Of a stretch of 64,000 nucleotides of DNA, positions 1 to 11,945 are shown piece after piece. Below the pieces are notes generated by a model. It did not search any database. It had not been told where the DNA came from and saw nothing but the letters and a program-made list of their open reading frames with translations. Source of the stretch: Dermatophagoides farinae (taxonomy: Eukaryota; Arthropoda; Arachnida; Sarcoptiformes; Pyroglyphidae); the NCBI RefSeq assembly GCF_024713945.1, contig NC_134680.1:3868001-3932000 (forward strand), written 5' to 3'. The stretch's first letter is position 1, and each line of letters begins with the position of its first letter. A program made the translations under genes and the position numbers.

Positions 1-35
1 AATTCGAATCCTGAAGAGTTAGGCGCTAATTCAAG
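1..35 (+). other. Possible 3' end of an exon cut by the left window edge
   Basis: The first 35 bases are open in frame 1 (N-S-N-P-E-E-L-G-A-N-S) and are followed at once by AG|GTAAAC, an acceptable splice donor. This could be the tail of an exon whose gene begins left of the window, with a long intron running into the following AT-rich DNA. With only 35 bases this is a weak call. The TTCGAATCC string here looks like a tRNA B box, but the stem bases do not pair. Confidence 0.2.
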
Positions 36-3000
36 GTAAACCTGTTCACCTGTGATTGTTGCTGTCTATATTGTTGTTGTTATTCTAGCGTCGATTAAAT
101 AGCAGTCATGTGCCTAATAATGAATACACGTGTGTGTGTGTGTGTGTGTGGATGCTGCCATGTTAGATATGCACGACAAGCACGACGGCGACCAAATTTT
201 AATAATAACAACAACAACATCCATCCATCAACAATTATGATCACCGAATGGTCATACTTTTGTGGCAGCATAGTTGCGATTTTTTATGTTGTTATATTAA
301 TAGTAGAATGGTTACATTCTATCATTCCATTATCAAAATCTGTTTATACCCTCAGCCCTTTCTTAATGATTATAATTTTAAGAATTGTTGTTGTTAGTTA
401 TATGCTATGATGGTCATTTGTCATTTGTATAGGCTACACACACAAACATACATAGCACTAATTTACAACAACCATCATTGATAATGATGAGTCTTATATA
501 GCTTATATATTGTCGATTGAATATTGTTAGTACGACATAAACAATGATTTAATCAATCTATCGATCGATCGATTGGACATTAATCACATAATCATAATGA
601 AAACATCGTGTTTCATTTGGCTAATTGATTGTAATCTATGTTTGTTTGGCCCAATGAATGAAAAAGGTCACCATTCATGAATTTGAAATTGTGGCCCATT
701 TGAATTGAACTTGAATTAATAAACAATTGGCCAACTTGTTATATGTGTGTGTGATTCAATTAAAAATTATATCAAATAAAGCCATCAAGGATGAATCAAT
801 ACAATTATTGCATATATGCATCACAATTGATTGTTCGTGAAAATCAAACAAATCTATAGCAATGAATAAAAAAATAAATAAATAAACATGCATAGAACAT
901 TATTATCGATTAGATGAGAATCATCTAATGAGATAAACATACAAGTTTGAATTACTTGCCTATTACTATTAAATATGGACTTTATGAAGGAATTTATAAT
1001 GTTTTTCTCTGTTATTTATGGAACAAGGTCATCTAATCCATTCATTTATATGGTAGGGATAAATAAATGGATGGATGGATGGATGGATGGATAAAACAAT
1101 AATAAACAAGCCAAATGATGATAGTGTGTAAATGAGAATTCAAGTGACGTAAACAAAGTTTTGTGTTTGGTGTATACATGGCATACTTATCATCTTCATC
1201 ATCATCATAAACATGAATGATGGAAAAAAATCCATTATTGATGTATTTATACAACATATTCCCATCATCAAATTGATAGCTCTTGGCAATTATTAATGTG
1301 TATCATCAATTAATCGATCACTAATCGGTTATTAGTCGAACAGGTTACATATGATAAAATGTCCAATCTAGCCTGCATATACCCAATCAGATTAGATTGT
1401 AAATGCCAGATTGATTTTTTCAATATCGATAAAATACGAATATAGATCAATAAACGCCTCCACACAACCAACAACCAAGTATGAGTTATGCAACATTAGA
1501 AATTATGAATTGTTTGTCATCCAAACATCGAAAACGATCGTTACGGATGGAATGGAAGATCCATTTTTTTTTCTTTGCTTTTGCCATTTTCCATGTCCAT
1601 ACATTGTCAGTAACAACATAACAGTCGTGATGAATGTCATCCATCGATTGTATCATTTCTCATTGATGAAACTTGAGTTTGCATCATCACATCTGCATGA
1701 TGAATACATTTCTTTTTGGTTTTTACAATATCCATTTGTTCGCATTGTTCGATTGTTCCCAATACAATATATATTCAATACAAAGTTCACAAAGTAAATA
1801 GCTGTTGTGTTCAGTTAGACAAGATCAATCGAGCCAAAGTAAAATTTGGACAAATTTGGCACCAAGCTAACCCGATGCCAAATGGATTGACGTCAATCAA
1901 TACACACATTGGCTAGATATAATATAGAAATATGAGATTTGTATAGAAAAACGATGGATGCATATAAGCAATTTAGAAACAACTTGTTTGGCGGCCATCT
2001 CTGATTGATTATAATCAACAAGTCAGCTAAGCTCTATGTTTGTGTATGTATCAAATATAAAACGAATATTTTAATGGAAATCATTACTTCAAGGTCAAAT
2101 AAATTGATTCCACAAACAACAATAATGACGATAAATTACATTCATTCACAATTATTTTTGATAAATTTTAAAATTTAGAATATGGCTCAATATTCATTCA
2201 TTGTAATATTTTGCCAGATTCATTATATTTATAATACCGATTGATCAACACAACTGATTTGGCCGAACAAACCGGTTGATTTTTTTTTATATTCAAGTGA
2301 AAAAAATTTCTAAATCGTAGTAAAAGATCATTATGTTTATAACATCAATAATAATATACCTCTCTCTCTCTCTAAGGTTAAATGGCAATTTACAACACTG
2401 AAAAAATCGACTGACCGAGGTCAATGGCAGAGGTCATTAAAGAGAGGCAACCTAACCGTCAATGAGAATCAAAGATTTCTATCCATAATAAATGAATGAA
2501 TATATATCACAGGCATCAATCTATTTGTAGGTTCAATGAATCTAAACAAAGGCTCAAACATACTCTCTGTTTATATGCTTACAAAATTGCAAAAATTTCA
2601 TGGCCAGATCAAAGACAAGAATCGTATACGATGCATTCTATTCATTATCAAAATTCAACACAATGTATCTGGCATTCAAACAAAATACAAAAATTTCTGG
2701 TCATCATCTATATCATACATACTCATCACTCATAAACTAAACAAAACTAAAAACAAACAAAGCAATGATTCGATTCTGTTGGATGATTGTATGATAGCTA
2801 AATTTAGAAATTCGACCCATGCGACTAAATTACTTGTGAATATTATGGTTTTATGGTTATTTGGCAACAATTGATTCAAAACAGGCCATCATTAATTGAG
2901 AATGAATGGCAATAAATGATGATTGATGTGATCGAACATTAAACAATGCAGTTCTATTAATATTCTCTCTATAATTCTACATATGTACTTTATTGATAAT

Positions 3001-6000
3001 TCCAACAACAAACGGAAACGGATAATTCAAACATGCAGGTTAATCTATTAGCTGGAAATCAAGGACGAAAATGCATGCAGAAAAGACACAAAACTGAAAT
3101 ACTTACCAAGTTTTTTTTTATCGATGAACCAGATTAATGGATGATGATATTCACTATATTTTTCTCGGTTACGTAGTTGTTACTAAATCTATTAGATCAG
3201 AAAACGAATCAAATTACAATATGCATAAACAGATTAAACACACACACACATTCGAATTCACATTGATAATTGGATAATCCTGGTGTACTTTCACAATGAT
3301 TATGACCAAAACGCGTAGATGAATGATGATGGCGATCTCTTTCTTCGACCAATGGTTTGATCGATGGTTAATGGCGATGGTCGTTTCCAAGGACGCAAAT
3401 AAACCAATCCCGGAAACCAAAACACAGCATACACAAGAAACACAGTAGTAAAGACCACTTGGATACTTTGCTTAGTTACCAATCACTTTGACGGACAAAA
3501 CGATTCGATTTGAAAACAAACCCAAATACACTGACAGAAGTTTACAGAATATGATGACTGGACGCACACTCGGTAATTTTTCTCATGTTTTCAAACAACT
3601 ATTAATTGACAAGTTGAACTACTTATCAATGTTATCGTTTTTTTCTTTTGGCTTTTCATAAATCAATAATCATTAATCGTTATCCAAAACTGATTGATTA
3701 GAGCTTAGTGAGGTTAATTCACTTTCTATCATAAACAAACACACACACAAATATAATACAATACAATGTGATAGAGTGATGCCCGAGGGATGTGGTGGAT
3801 AGTGAACCAACAGGTTGACAACAAACAAAAGTCAAGCAGTTATATTGTTTCAACAATATAAGTCGTATGTAAATGACAAACCCCTTGCCACCTCTTTGGT
3901 CGCGGTTCGTTGCTTATTGAGACAAACAAACATAAACAGGAGAAAAGAGGATCTATTGAACAAATCTTAAATCGACACATACGAATCGGCTGATGGCGCC
4001 TATGTGAATAATGTTGTGATCATACCAACACTGTATTATGGCTTCCACACAACAAACACACACACACACACAAACGAATGTATATTTGTCCATGGGAAGG
4101 AGGAGGAATCCATCAACTAAAGTTTTCTCTTTTTCACTATTTTTCTCTCTTGCTTGATGGATCTAAACTAACGGACATTCTGTTCAATGCTGATGCATAT
4201 ATTGATGAAAATGTATGCATAAGCAAGTACTGGACACCAAAATAACAAGCGGGAGGATAGACCATCTTGAATGTGATTATGATACGAAATTGAGAATACC
4301 CCTGGCTGTCGTCAAATTCGACCAAGCGCGACTGCTTTATAAACACACTGCACTGCAGTCATTACTACTCCCTTTTTGGTTGTTTATTACCAAAACATTA
4401 TATAAGATTCTCAACCAATTACATAACCTACCGAAAGCATTTTGATCACGTGAATGAACGTAATAATGATGATGATGATGAGTAGATCATGCAGATGAGT
4501 TTAGTTTAATGTTCAGTTACTGAGGTTATAATGATGGGCACAAAGTTTTTCTTTTGGTTTATGGGCGCCAACAAGTGCTTTGTAACCTAAAGTCAATAAG
4601 TGGTTTATTATTCACCTAATGGATATTTCCATGTGTGCGTGTCTGTCAAACAACAATATTTTCTTTCTGGTGGTTGGTGCCAATCGGCCAAAACAACAAA
4701 ACCAGCTTTTACCATTCAATAGTGGGTTGTATAATAACACACAAACAGGAACTAGCAACTATGATCAACTCCATAATGACCAAAATAGTTTTTTACCATT
4801 CATCAGATAGCTAAAGCTCATCATCGAAAAATCCAAAAACACACCCAGTCACATATAGGGACTCTGATATAGTTGTTCCATGGTTAGATATGGAGAGACT
4901 GCAGTCATTACTCACTCAACTCACACAGTGAATAGATAAGCTAAACGTGACTGAAGACAATCTTTCGGGTTGAAGGTATATTGTTGTCCAGCAGTAGCCC
5001 AAACGGCAACCATCTGGAACCACATTTAAAATTTAAAATGTATTCATTTTTTATTACTTCTTACTGCATAGGTTAAAGGGCGTCGGTTAAAGGTTCATTG
5101 GAGTTTAGCTGGATTGATAGTCTATAATTACGTACGACCATTGTACAATACAATAATACCGTCATGTAGATTGGTCATGTCATTAGAGCATCAGATAGTA
5201 GTAGCTTTATTGTATGATTTTAGGTATCATTAAAGATTGTTGGCAAATCTCTAATGATAGTTGATAATTAATGATGATGACAGTCAGTCCGTGTTGACCC
5301 TGTTGACGTTTGTGTTTGGATTCAAAGCGAAATGCCTAATTGTTGCAGCAAACAAACATTATTTGATGATTGCATCGTTGGCCATAAAAAAAATCGATAA
5401 ACAAACAAAACACAATTTAACAACAATAAAGTCATAAGGCAAGATGAACAACAAACAACCACAATCAATTGGTTTCTATTTGGTAATCGATTCATTCATT
5501 ATGGTTGATGTTTGAATGTCATATGGTGATACAAGTATAATTGATCAAACAACAATTACATAACACACACATTGATGAACAATCTATTTGTCAACAAACA
5601 AACTGTTATTGGTCAATTGGTCATTTATTAATAATTCCCTTCAAACAAGATATTGGAACAAGTTTTCAATCGTGGGTAAGTGTTTCACTGATTTACAAAA
5701 ATAGACACCAAATCAACCTGAAATGGTTGTTGTTGTCGACATACATTCAATATTCACACCAATCGAAGTGAATGAATAAAAACAGTGACAAAACCGAGTA
5801 TCGAGATAAGACGTCCGGATGATATTTGTTGTTGTAAAATCGAAATTATCATCAAAAAAAAAGGTCAGCAACATTTTCGAATGGCCATGACAAGTGTGTC
5901 TGTGTTTGTCCAATAGTCCAGACTGGCCTTAATCGTCTTACCTCACTGAATTGACCTGGAAAACCGGACGCATGGTGGTCGATTCGATTTCACGTGATTC

Positions 6001-6260
6001 GTTTTTTTAATTTTAACTTGATGTGTTGATTTAATACTTTTGTCAGTGAAATTCTTCACTGGGCAATGAAATTAATTTTAATCAAGATGGGTGAATTTTA
6101 GTTAAAAAAAATTCGACTGCCAAAAAGATAAATTGTATTGACCAAAAAACAAACACACAAGTTTTTTAATGTCAAAAAAGTACTGACAAAAAATTAAAAG
6201 TTACTTAAAGAGTTGCTAAATTTAAACACAGAAAACATGATTGTGGCGATGAGAATAGCA
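36..6260. other. Long AT-rich non-coding region
   Basis: About 6.2 kb without a convincing coding region. The open frames are short, mostly lack ATG starts, and show no domain or codon pattern I recognise. Simple repeats are common: (TG)10 near 131-150, (ATGG)n near 1067-1092, (CT)n near 2362-2375, CA tracts near 3241, 3740 and 4060. Gene density elsewhere in the window is one per about 2 kb, so this may be a long intron or a large regulatory region. The sequence alone does not say which. Confidence 0.6.
1067..1092. repeat. (ATGG)n tetranucleotide microsatellite
   Basis: About six uninterrupted copies of ATGG, in non-coding DNA. Confidence 0.9.
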
Positions 6261-6267
6261 ATCACAA

Positions 6268-7375
6268 ATGCCATTCACTCATACAGAAACTGATGTATCA
6301 ATCAATCAATCATATGATAGGATAATTGTCAAATATAATAAAGCACCATTTCCGTTTATAGCTGCTGCTATCTATTGTCAGAAAATCACGATCAATACAT
6401 TGAAAAATAAATACAGTAAGACCTCGACTACCTCGATTTTGGTGATGGTTTCAGTTGAACAAGAAAAAGAATTTGCAGCAAAAGAATTGTCAAAAAATAT
6501 ATGTTATTAAAGATAAAGAAAAACGATTCGCCGATTTACATGAAAAAATATTCACAAGTATTGGCTGAAATTCAGGAAATAATCAATGAATAGACCACTA
6601 TATAAAAAAACTCAGATCATACATACATTACACAGTATCATCTATTGTTTTTTTTTGGAAGTGAGCGGACAATCTTGTTTTCATCTATTGACATTGATAA
6701 TTTCGAAAACGATAAACTATAGAAAAACTAGCCGATAACATAATCAATTTTAGATTCAGTTCACTCGAAATCAAGAGTCAAAAGTATAAGTAAGTGTTGT
6801 TGAATATATCTAAATATGCATTTTTCATATCAATTTCAATCATTTCCTTCTAAATAGAAATTCGAATGTTTCATGAGATTAAACGAATTATTCTTTGACG
6901 AATACCATTTGGATAAATTCTGTGAGAATGAAATTGGAAGTTTACATCTTTACTAAATGGTTACCAGTTTTTGTCGACTGGCATTAAAGACAGAATTTGA
7001 TTCAAATGATTTGAAAAATGCGAACAATTAATCCAAAAAAATTGGAGTCAAAATCTGCTATATTCTATTTCTATATTCTAGGAATTTATTAATCACTTTT
7101 TTGACGGAAGTAAAAATTTTTTCAATCTAACAAATTACACAATTCCAGAAATACCTAAATATGTGAATTTATCTTGCATTGAAAAAGATGCCCCATATAT
7201 TTTCAATAAAGATATAATCACTTTAATCAAATCAATCGTTAAACAACTTATTGGTAATAATAAACCATACAACTTTTATATACCTCAGTCAATTTTTCGA
7301 CGTATTATTCATCTTATTGTCGAAAAATATCCAATATTGATAATATTTTTAATTCTTCATCTCATGTTGAGATGA
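6268..7375 (+). pseudogene. Decayed or lineage-specific gene remnant with intron-like boundaries
   Basis: Three stretches read like protein on the plus strand: 6268-6510 (80 codons from an ATG), about 6859-7030 and about 7082-7375. Between them are well-formed splice signals, GTAAGTG at about 6790 with a pyrimidine-rich acceptor ending TAAATAG at 6858, and another acceptor ending ATTCTAG at about 7081. The last segment reads EFINHFFDGSKNFFNL and stays open for nearly 300 bases to a stop at 7375. In-frame stops interrupt the second segment after HLY and again after KNANN. I recognise no family. It could be a pseudogene, or a real fast-evolving gene whose exons I have not joined correctly. Base composition is more AT-rich than the conserved genes to the right. 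Confidence 0.3.
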
Positions 7376-7892
7376 AGTTCCTTTCTTTTTTATCTTTTAT
7401 CTTTTAAAATAATTTATATTGTAAGATTGTCTTCATTTTTCCTTATGATCATTGTTGTTTGTGACGTTTTTTTTTTTTGTTACACTACAAATATTGCTGA
7501 ATCAAAATAAAAACATTGTTGAAATATGTTGCCAACAAATATTTGTGATAGAATTATCTTTGGTTTTTGAAAATATTTAAAAGAATATTTTTGCAAACTG
7601 TTATTTTATCAATTTTTAAAATTATTATGATAGGTTTATACATGAAAAGTACTTGTATGGTGTGTATGAAAAAAAAGTAGGGTTTATGAATACAGCACCA
7701 TATATTTTTCGGTTTTGAAAACTGAATTTTTCGTTGCCAATGGCAACCTCGACTCTTTCATTGATTGAACATGAATTGTTGACTAAATATATTCATCAAT
7801 GAACATAAGTCATTTTTGACAAATCATATTTTGATCACTAAAATCTAACTCTGTTAAAAATTTCTACATGCGGCCATTCAAAATTGGAACAA
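7376..7892. other. Non-coding gap upstream of POC1
   Basis: Very AT-rich, with T-tracts near 7469-7480. It presumably contains the POC1 promoter and 5' UTR. No specific element was recognised. Confidence 0.4.
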
Positions 7893-9170
7893 ATGGCCAC
7901 AACAACTATAGACATTGCCGATCCAACATTCCTGAAATGTTTCCAGAATCATCGTTTCTCCATCAATTGGATTTCATTCTCACCGAATTCTCAATATCTA
8001 TGTTCAGCTTCGGATGATAATAATGCTATGCTTTGGCGTCTAGATGATGAACAACGCACAAATACATGCTATAAATTTGTTGGTCACAAGAATTCCGTTA
8101 CTTCAGTTGCAATGACCGATAGTTTTATGATTTCTGTATCCAAAGATTGTACGGCACGACTTTGGCGAATCAATCAAGATGATGTTAGCAATTGTTCATC
8201 CGATTCGATACAATACCGATGTCATAAATCGCCCATAAACAGTGTTCATATCAATATGGATGGTAGTCAATTCTGTACGGCCAGTGATGATCAAACGGTG
8301 AAAGTATGGTCCACTGCTTGTGCCAATAAATTACTATTCACCCTAAGCGGTGGCCATTCCAATTGGGTTCGTCATGCTCGATACTCGAAATTAAATGCTA
8401 ATCTTTTGTCATCCTGTGCTGATGATGGTACGATATGCATTTGGGATATTCGATCCAAAGAAGCGGCCATCCGCCTCTCATCGAAACGACGATCCACTCA
8501 TTTTCTTGGCGTTCAATGGCATCCAACATGTGAGTACATAATGTCATCATCAAGTTCGGATTGTCTTTTACGAATCTGGGATCTACGATACGAAAAAACG
8601 ATACAATTCTATCAGCTACACAATGGTATTGTATCGTCTAGTGATTTCCATCCAAATGGCAACTATTTAATCAGTTCGTCGATTGATCATACTTGTAAAA
8701 TAATCGATTTACTCGAAGGTCGAAATCTGTTCACGCTAAAAGCTCATACCGGACCAGTCAATTGTGCTCAATTCTCACCTGATGGAAAATATTTTGCAAC
8801 TGCTGGTCAGGATCATGTCATTCTATTATGGCAAAGTAATCTGTCTAACATTGATGCTAATGAACATTCCGATAATGATGACGATGATGATGATATCAGA
8901 AGCATTGGTTTTGATCCAACTCAACAAATGAACAATGCATTCGATGTGACCACCAAAAGCAGTAGTAACACGATGACGTCGAAAAAAATGAATGGAAATT
9001 CATCAGATGATTTACTCGGTGAACATTCATTAAAAGTGACCAATTCTGTGAGCATACTAAAATGCATACTTCAACAATTGGAAACTATGACTGATTCGAT
9101 ATTGCAGATTGACCAACGATTAACGCAGCTCGAGGAGAAATTTCAATCCATTTCGTTCACTAAGAATTGA
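7893..9170 (+). CDS. POC1: POC1 centriolar WD40 protein
   Basis: A single-exon protein of 425 residues. Residues about 14-310 form seven WD40 repeats with recognisable GH...WD-type blades, for example GHKNSVTSVAM, SADDGT-like turns, IWDIRSKEA and HTGPVNCAQFSPDG. An acidic, low-complexity linker (DNDDDDDD) follows. The C-terminal segment, residues about 385-423, is a predicted coiled coil (ETMTDSILQIDQRLTQLEEK), which is the POC1 signature after the propeller. POC1 proteins are core centriole components needed for centriole stability and basal-body and cilium assembly. The first ATG of the frame is at 7893; the frame is open slightly further upstream without an ATG. The gene converges on RXYLT1 with 117 bp between stop codons. 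Confidence 0.9.
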   Translation: MATTTIDIADPTFLKCFQNHRFSINWISFSPNSQYLCSASDDNNAMLWRLDDEQRTNTCYKFVGHKNSVTSVAMTDSFMISVSKDCTARLWRINQDDVSNCSSDSIQYRCHKSPINSVHINMDGSQFCTASDDQTVKVWSTACANKLLFTLSGGHSNWVRHARYSKLNANLLSSCADDGTICIWDIRSKEAAIRLSSKRRSTHFLGVQWHPTCEYIMSSSSSDCLLRIWDLRYEKTIQFYQLHNGIVSSSDFHPNGNYLISSSIDHTCKIIDLLEGRNLFTLKAHTGPVNCAQFSPDGKYFATAGQDHVILLWQSNLSNIDANEHSDNDDDDDDIRSIGFDPTQQMNNAFDVTTKSSSNTMTSKKMNGNSSDDLLGEHSLKVTNSVSILKCILQQLETMTDSILQIDQRLTQLEEKFQSISFTKN

Positions 9171-9287
9171 TCTCTAGATTTATGCCAAGTTGGGTGCTAT
9201 TCATAAAATAATTTAATTTTTTTTTTGTTAACATATCTTATATTTTCATGTTATTGTCATTAGTCATTTACAATATAAAGAAAAAAT

Positions 9288-10508
9288 TCAATGAACAAAT
9301 CGTTTATGCAAAACATTAACAAAATGATTCCGTAATCGAATTCGAAAATGATGATACCACTTGATTAGTTGAATTCGTTTTTTTACACGTTCACGTAAAT
9401 TAAGAGCATTGTATTGTGTCAACAAATCTGGTAATTGTTCAGTCCAATTGCGAACATAGATGAATGGAGCATCGAATTGTTTGAATAATCGTAATATCTG
9501 TATTCGATCACATTGATTGTGGTCATTGGTATTGACAATCTCTTCGATCACGGGTATGGATCCATATTCGACGGCTTCCAAAATTCGATAACATTCAACA
9601 TTTAAACCCGAAGGACATAATGTTAAATCCGATGAATGTAAAGCTTGGACATAACTGTCCATTGATTCTACATTTTCATTGGCCATCCATTTTGAACGAG
9701 TTTTGATTAAGCAGCCATGATTCCAATTGTGGACTTTGTTGATGAATAAATTTTGAAGCTCTTGACGGGAAGAATTTTGATAAATAGTGGCGATAAAATT
9801 ACAAACATATGGCCTCGATGATTGAAGATCAATCTTATGGTCATCATCAGTTGTATAGGGAGAAGGAAAATGACGATATGTTGCAACGCCCAATGGCCAT
9901 TGATATATCAATTGGTTATCGATCAATGGAGAGTCATATACCAGAAACAAGAAACGTAGATTCCGATATCTTCCATTATCGACGTATAGATCGGTAAACC
10001 AAGTGTTGTTACAGAATTCATTTCCCAATGCTATGATGCCTACATTAGATGGCACACCACTCAGATCCTCGAATAATGTACGAAGCCATTTATTAGCATA
10101 ATTGATTTTGTCAACACTACGCCAATTTAGAATGAGCACCAAATTGGCTGGCCTGAATGATGGATAGCTTTCCGGTTTGAGCGATGGACCAGTTCGAAAA
10201 TGAAAACGCACCGGTCCGATAGTTTTCCAACCTTCCATGTATAGATCATTCATCATTTTTGATTCGATATGTCCACCGAGGATAGTTTCCCAAAAATATT
10301 GACCAATAGCAGATTTACTCCATACTTCTACATTGATGGGTGATTCCTGGTGATCACCATTCACAAGTGATTGATCCATCCATCGATCACAATCATCATC
10401 ATCATCGAGACTTTGATCAACATTAGTGGCCAGATAGACAATAAAACCAATGTTAACAGCAATTAGAATACATATTGTACACAAACGACATTTTACCACT
10501 GTAAACAT
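9288..10508 (-). CDS. RXYLT1: Ribitol-5-phosphate xylosyltransferase 1 (TMEM5 family)
   Basis: A single-exon, 406-residue type II membrane protein. One N-terminal membrane segment (residues about 9-29, LCTICILIAVNIGFIVYLA) is followed by a lumenal glycosyltransferase domain. Family hallmarks include QWPLGVATYRHFP, a Y-C-N-F-x-x-T-I-Y-x-N-S-S-R-Q motif, and DLTLCPSGLNVECYRILEA followed by YGSIPVIEE, as in vertebrate RXYLT1. The enzyme adds xylose to ribitol-5-phosphate during assembly of the O-mannosyl glycan of alpha-dystroglycan in the Golgi. Its presence implies the animal keeps at least part of that pathway. Stop codons converge with POC1. The 5' end faces the PIP4K2 region about 1.4 kb away. 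Confidence 0.88.
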   Translation of the reverse strand: MFTVVKCRLCTICILIAVNIGFIVYLATNVDQSLDDDDDCDRWMDQSLVNGDHQESPINVEVWSKSAIGQYFWETILGGHIESKMMNDLYMEGWKTIGPVRFHFRTGPSLKPESYPSFRPANLVLILNWRSVDKINYANKWLRTLFEDLSGVPSNVGIIALGNEFCNNTWFTDLYVDNGRYRNLRFLFLVYDSPLIDNQLIYQWPLGVATYRHFPSPYTTDDDHKIDLQSSRPYVCNFIATIYQNSSRQELQNLFINKVHNWNHGCLIKTRSKWMANENVESMDSYVQALHSSDLTLCPSGLNVECYRILEAVEYGSIPVIEEIVNTNDHNQCDRIQILRLFKQFDAPFIYVRNWTEQLPDLLTQYNALNLRERVKKRIQLIKWYHHFRIRLRNHFVNVLHKRFVH

Positions 10509-11945
10509 CCGATATGAATGATCAATGAATAAAAATACCGTGAATCGGTAAATTTAAATTGAAACGAATTATTTTCGGTAAAATATAATCGGCTATTTGA
10601 ACATGATGGTCGTATGTTTGAACATGCAAACTTTGATTGTGGTAGTGGTTGTATTCGACAATCTTGTATATATGCCTCTACCACTGTTAATGTGTGTGTG
10701 TGTGCCTGAGTATGGCTCGAATTATAACTGACTGTTGGGAGCTGTTCACCCAATTGGTCATAATCATTGCCCAAGAATATCGTCCATCATCTGATCATCG
10801 ATTCAATTGATCAATGATCTGACTGCTCAGTCCGAGGACAATCAATGACCAGCAGACATATGGTCTAATGTGAATGTTTGTCTCTGTCTGTGTGTGTGTT
10901 CATTCATTCATTCTATTTTGAACAGATATTGATCGATCGTTCATAAGTTTGTAATAAACATCGATATCTCAAATTTTGAACCATTCACACTGACATTCGA
11001 GACATCTGATTGGTTTTAGATAACATTAGTGCATAACCGGTATGTATGTTAAATTTCCTGCATTGGTTGATGATAGTGTCTTATTATCGAATGTTTTTTT
11101 CTTTCGTTGACCATCAATCGATAACAATGACAAGTCACATGCCATAATCTCTGTCACTGATCGATTTCCATTTTCTTCTCTTCATAGTTAAGTTTTAATT
11201 TTAATTTAATTAATTATGGTCATTCTTGTTGAATCTATAGGCTGACAACAATGATCACATGATTTGTGTGTTTGTAAATTGTTCAGATCTTTATAGTGAT
11301 GATGATGATTTGGCGGCCAAATCATACATGTGATTAAAATTAATTAATCTTAATCCAGGCCATTGATGGTAACAAATGCATGTAGTTGATATTTAACAAA
11401 ATGCAATCCTCACTCCCTTTCTCATATTCAGACCATTCATGTGTGTGTATGCTTATCAGTGTTAAATGGGGCCCCGATTCTTCGTTACATAGGTTACATA
11501 GATGCGTTCTGTTTGTGTGCGTAGATTAGAACCGAGATCTATATAATAGGATTGTATCACTGGGCATAACCAGAACGACAAACCCAAACCCAATCACGAT
11601 GAGCGATTAAATGTGTGTGTGTGTGTGTGTGTGTTAGAGTGAGAAAATGATTTTTTTTTTGTTTTGGTTTGTGTAATTGGCAACCACACACACACACACA
11701 CAAACAACAAAAGAATGGATGTGCTGATTTTGAGATTAGTTTATATATCATTATGAGATTCCGAGACACTACAACTCTGAATCAATTCAAACACAATATG
11801 CTAATTATCTAACCCTTTTTTTCACTTTCCTTTCAGTCCAATCAATCCATTCAATTTCAACCGACAATTTTGTTAATTGAATTCTAGAGAATCGATTCTG
11901 TGTGTGGATTCTAGTCTTTGGAAAATTGAAAATTCGTTTTTGAAA
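10509..11945. other. Divergent non-coding region between RXYLT1 and PIP4K2
   Basis: About 1.4 kb with (TG)n at 11612-11634 and (CA)n at about 11685-11702 in inverted order. A polypyrimidine tract ending TTTCAG at 11836 is a likely acceptor of a 5' UTR intron of PIP4K2, so the last 110 bases are probably UTR. No coding evidence was seen. Confidence 0.5.

Noticed and set aside
1-20. B-box-like TTCGAATCC, possible tRNA 3' end
   Set aside because: The bases before the loop do not pair with those after it, and the rest of any tRNA would lie outside the window.
1067-1092. Short regular ATGG array as a CRISPR-like or satellite structure
   Set aside because: A simple tandem microsatellite with no spacers.
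3214-3482. Minus-strand frame with a hydrophobic start (VFTTVFLVYAVFWFPGLVYL)
   Set aside because: No ATG start, a stop codon directly upstream, no recognisable family and no clear splice context.
11612-11702. (TG)n and (CA)n tracts in inverted order as a functional hairpin
   Set aside because: They could pair, but such tracts are common throughout this window, so there is no reason to assign a role.
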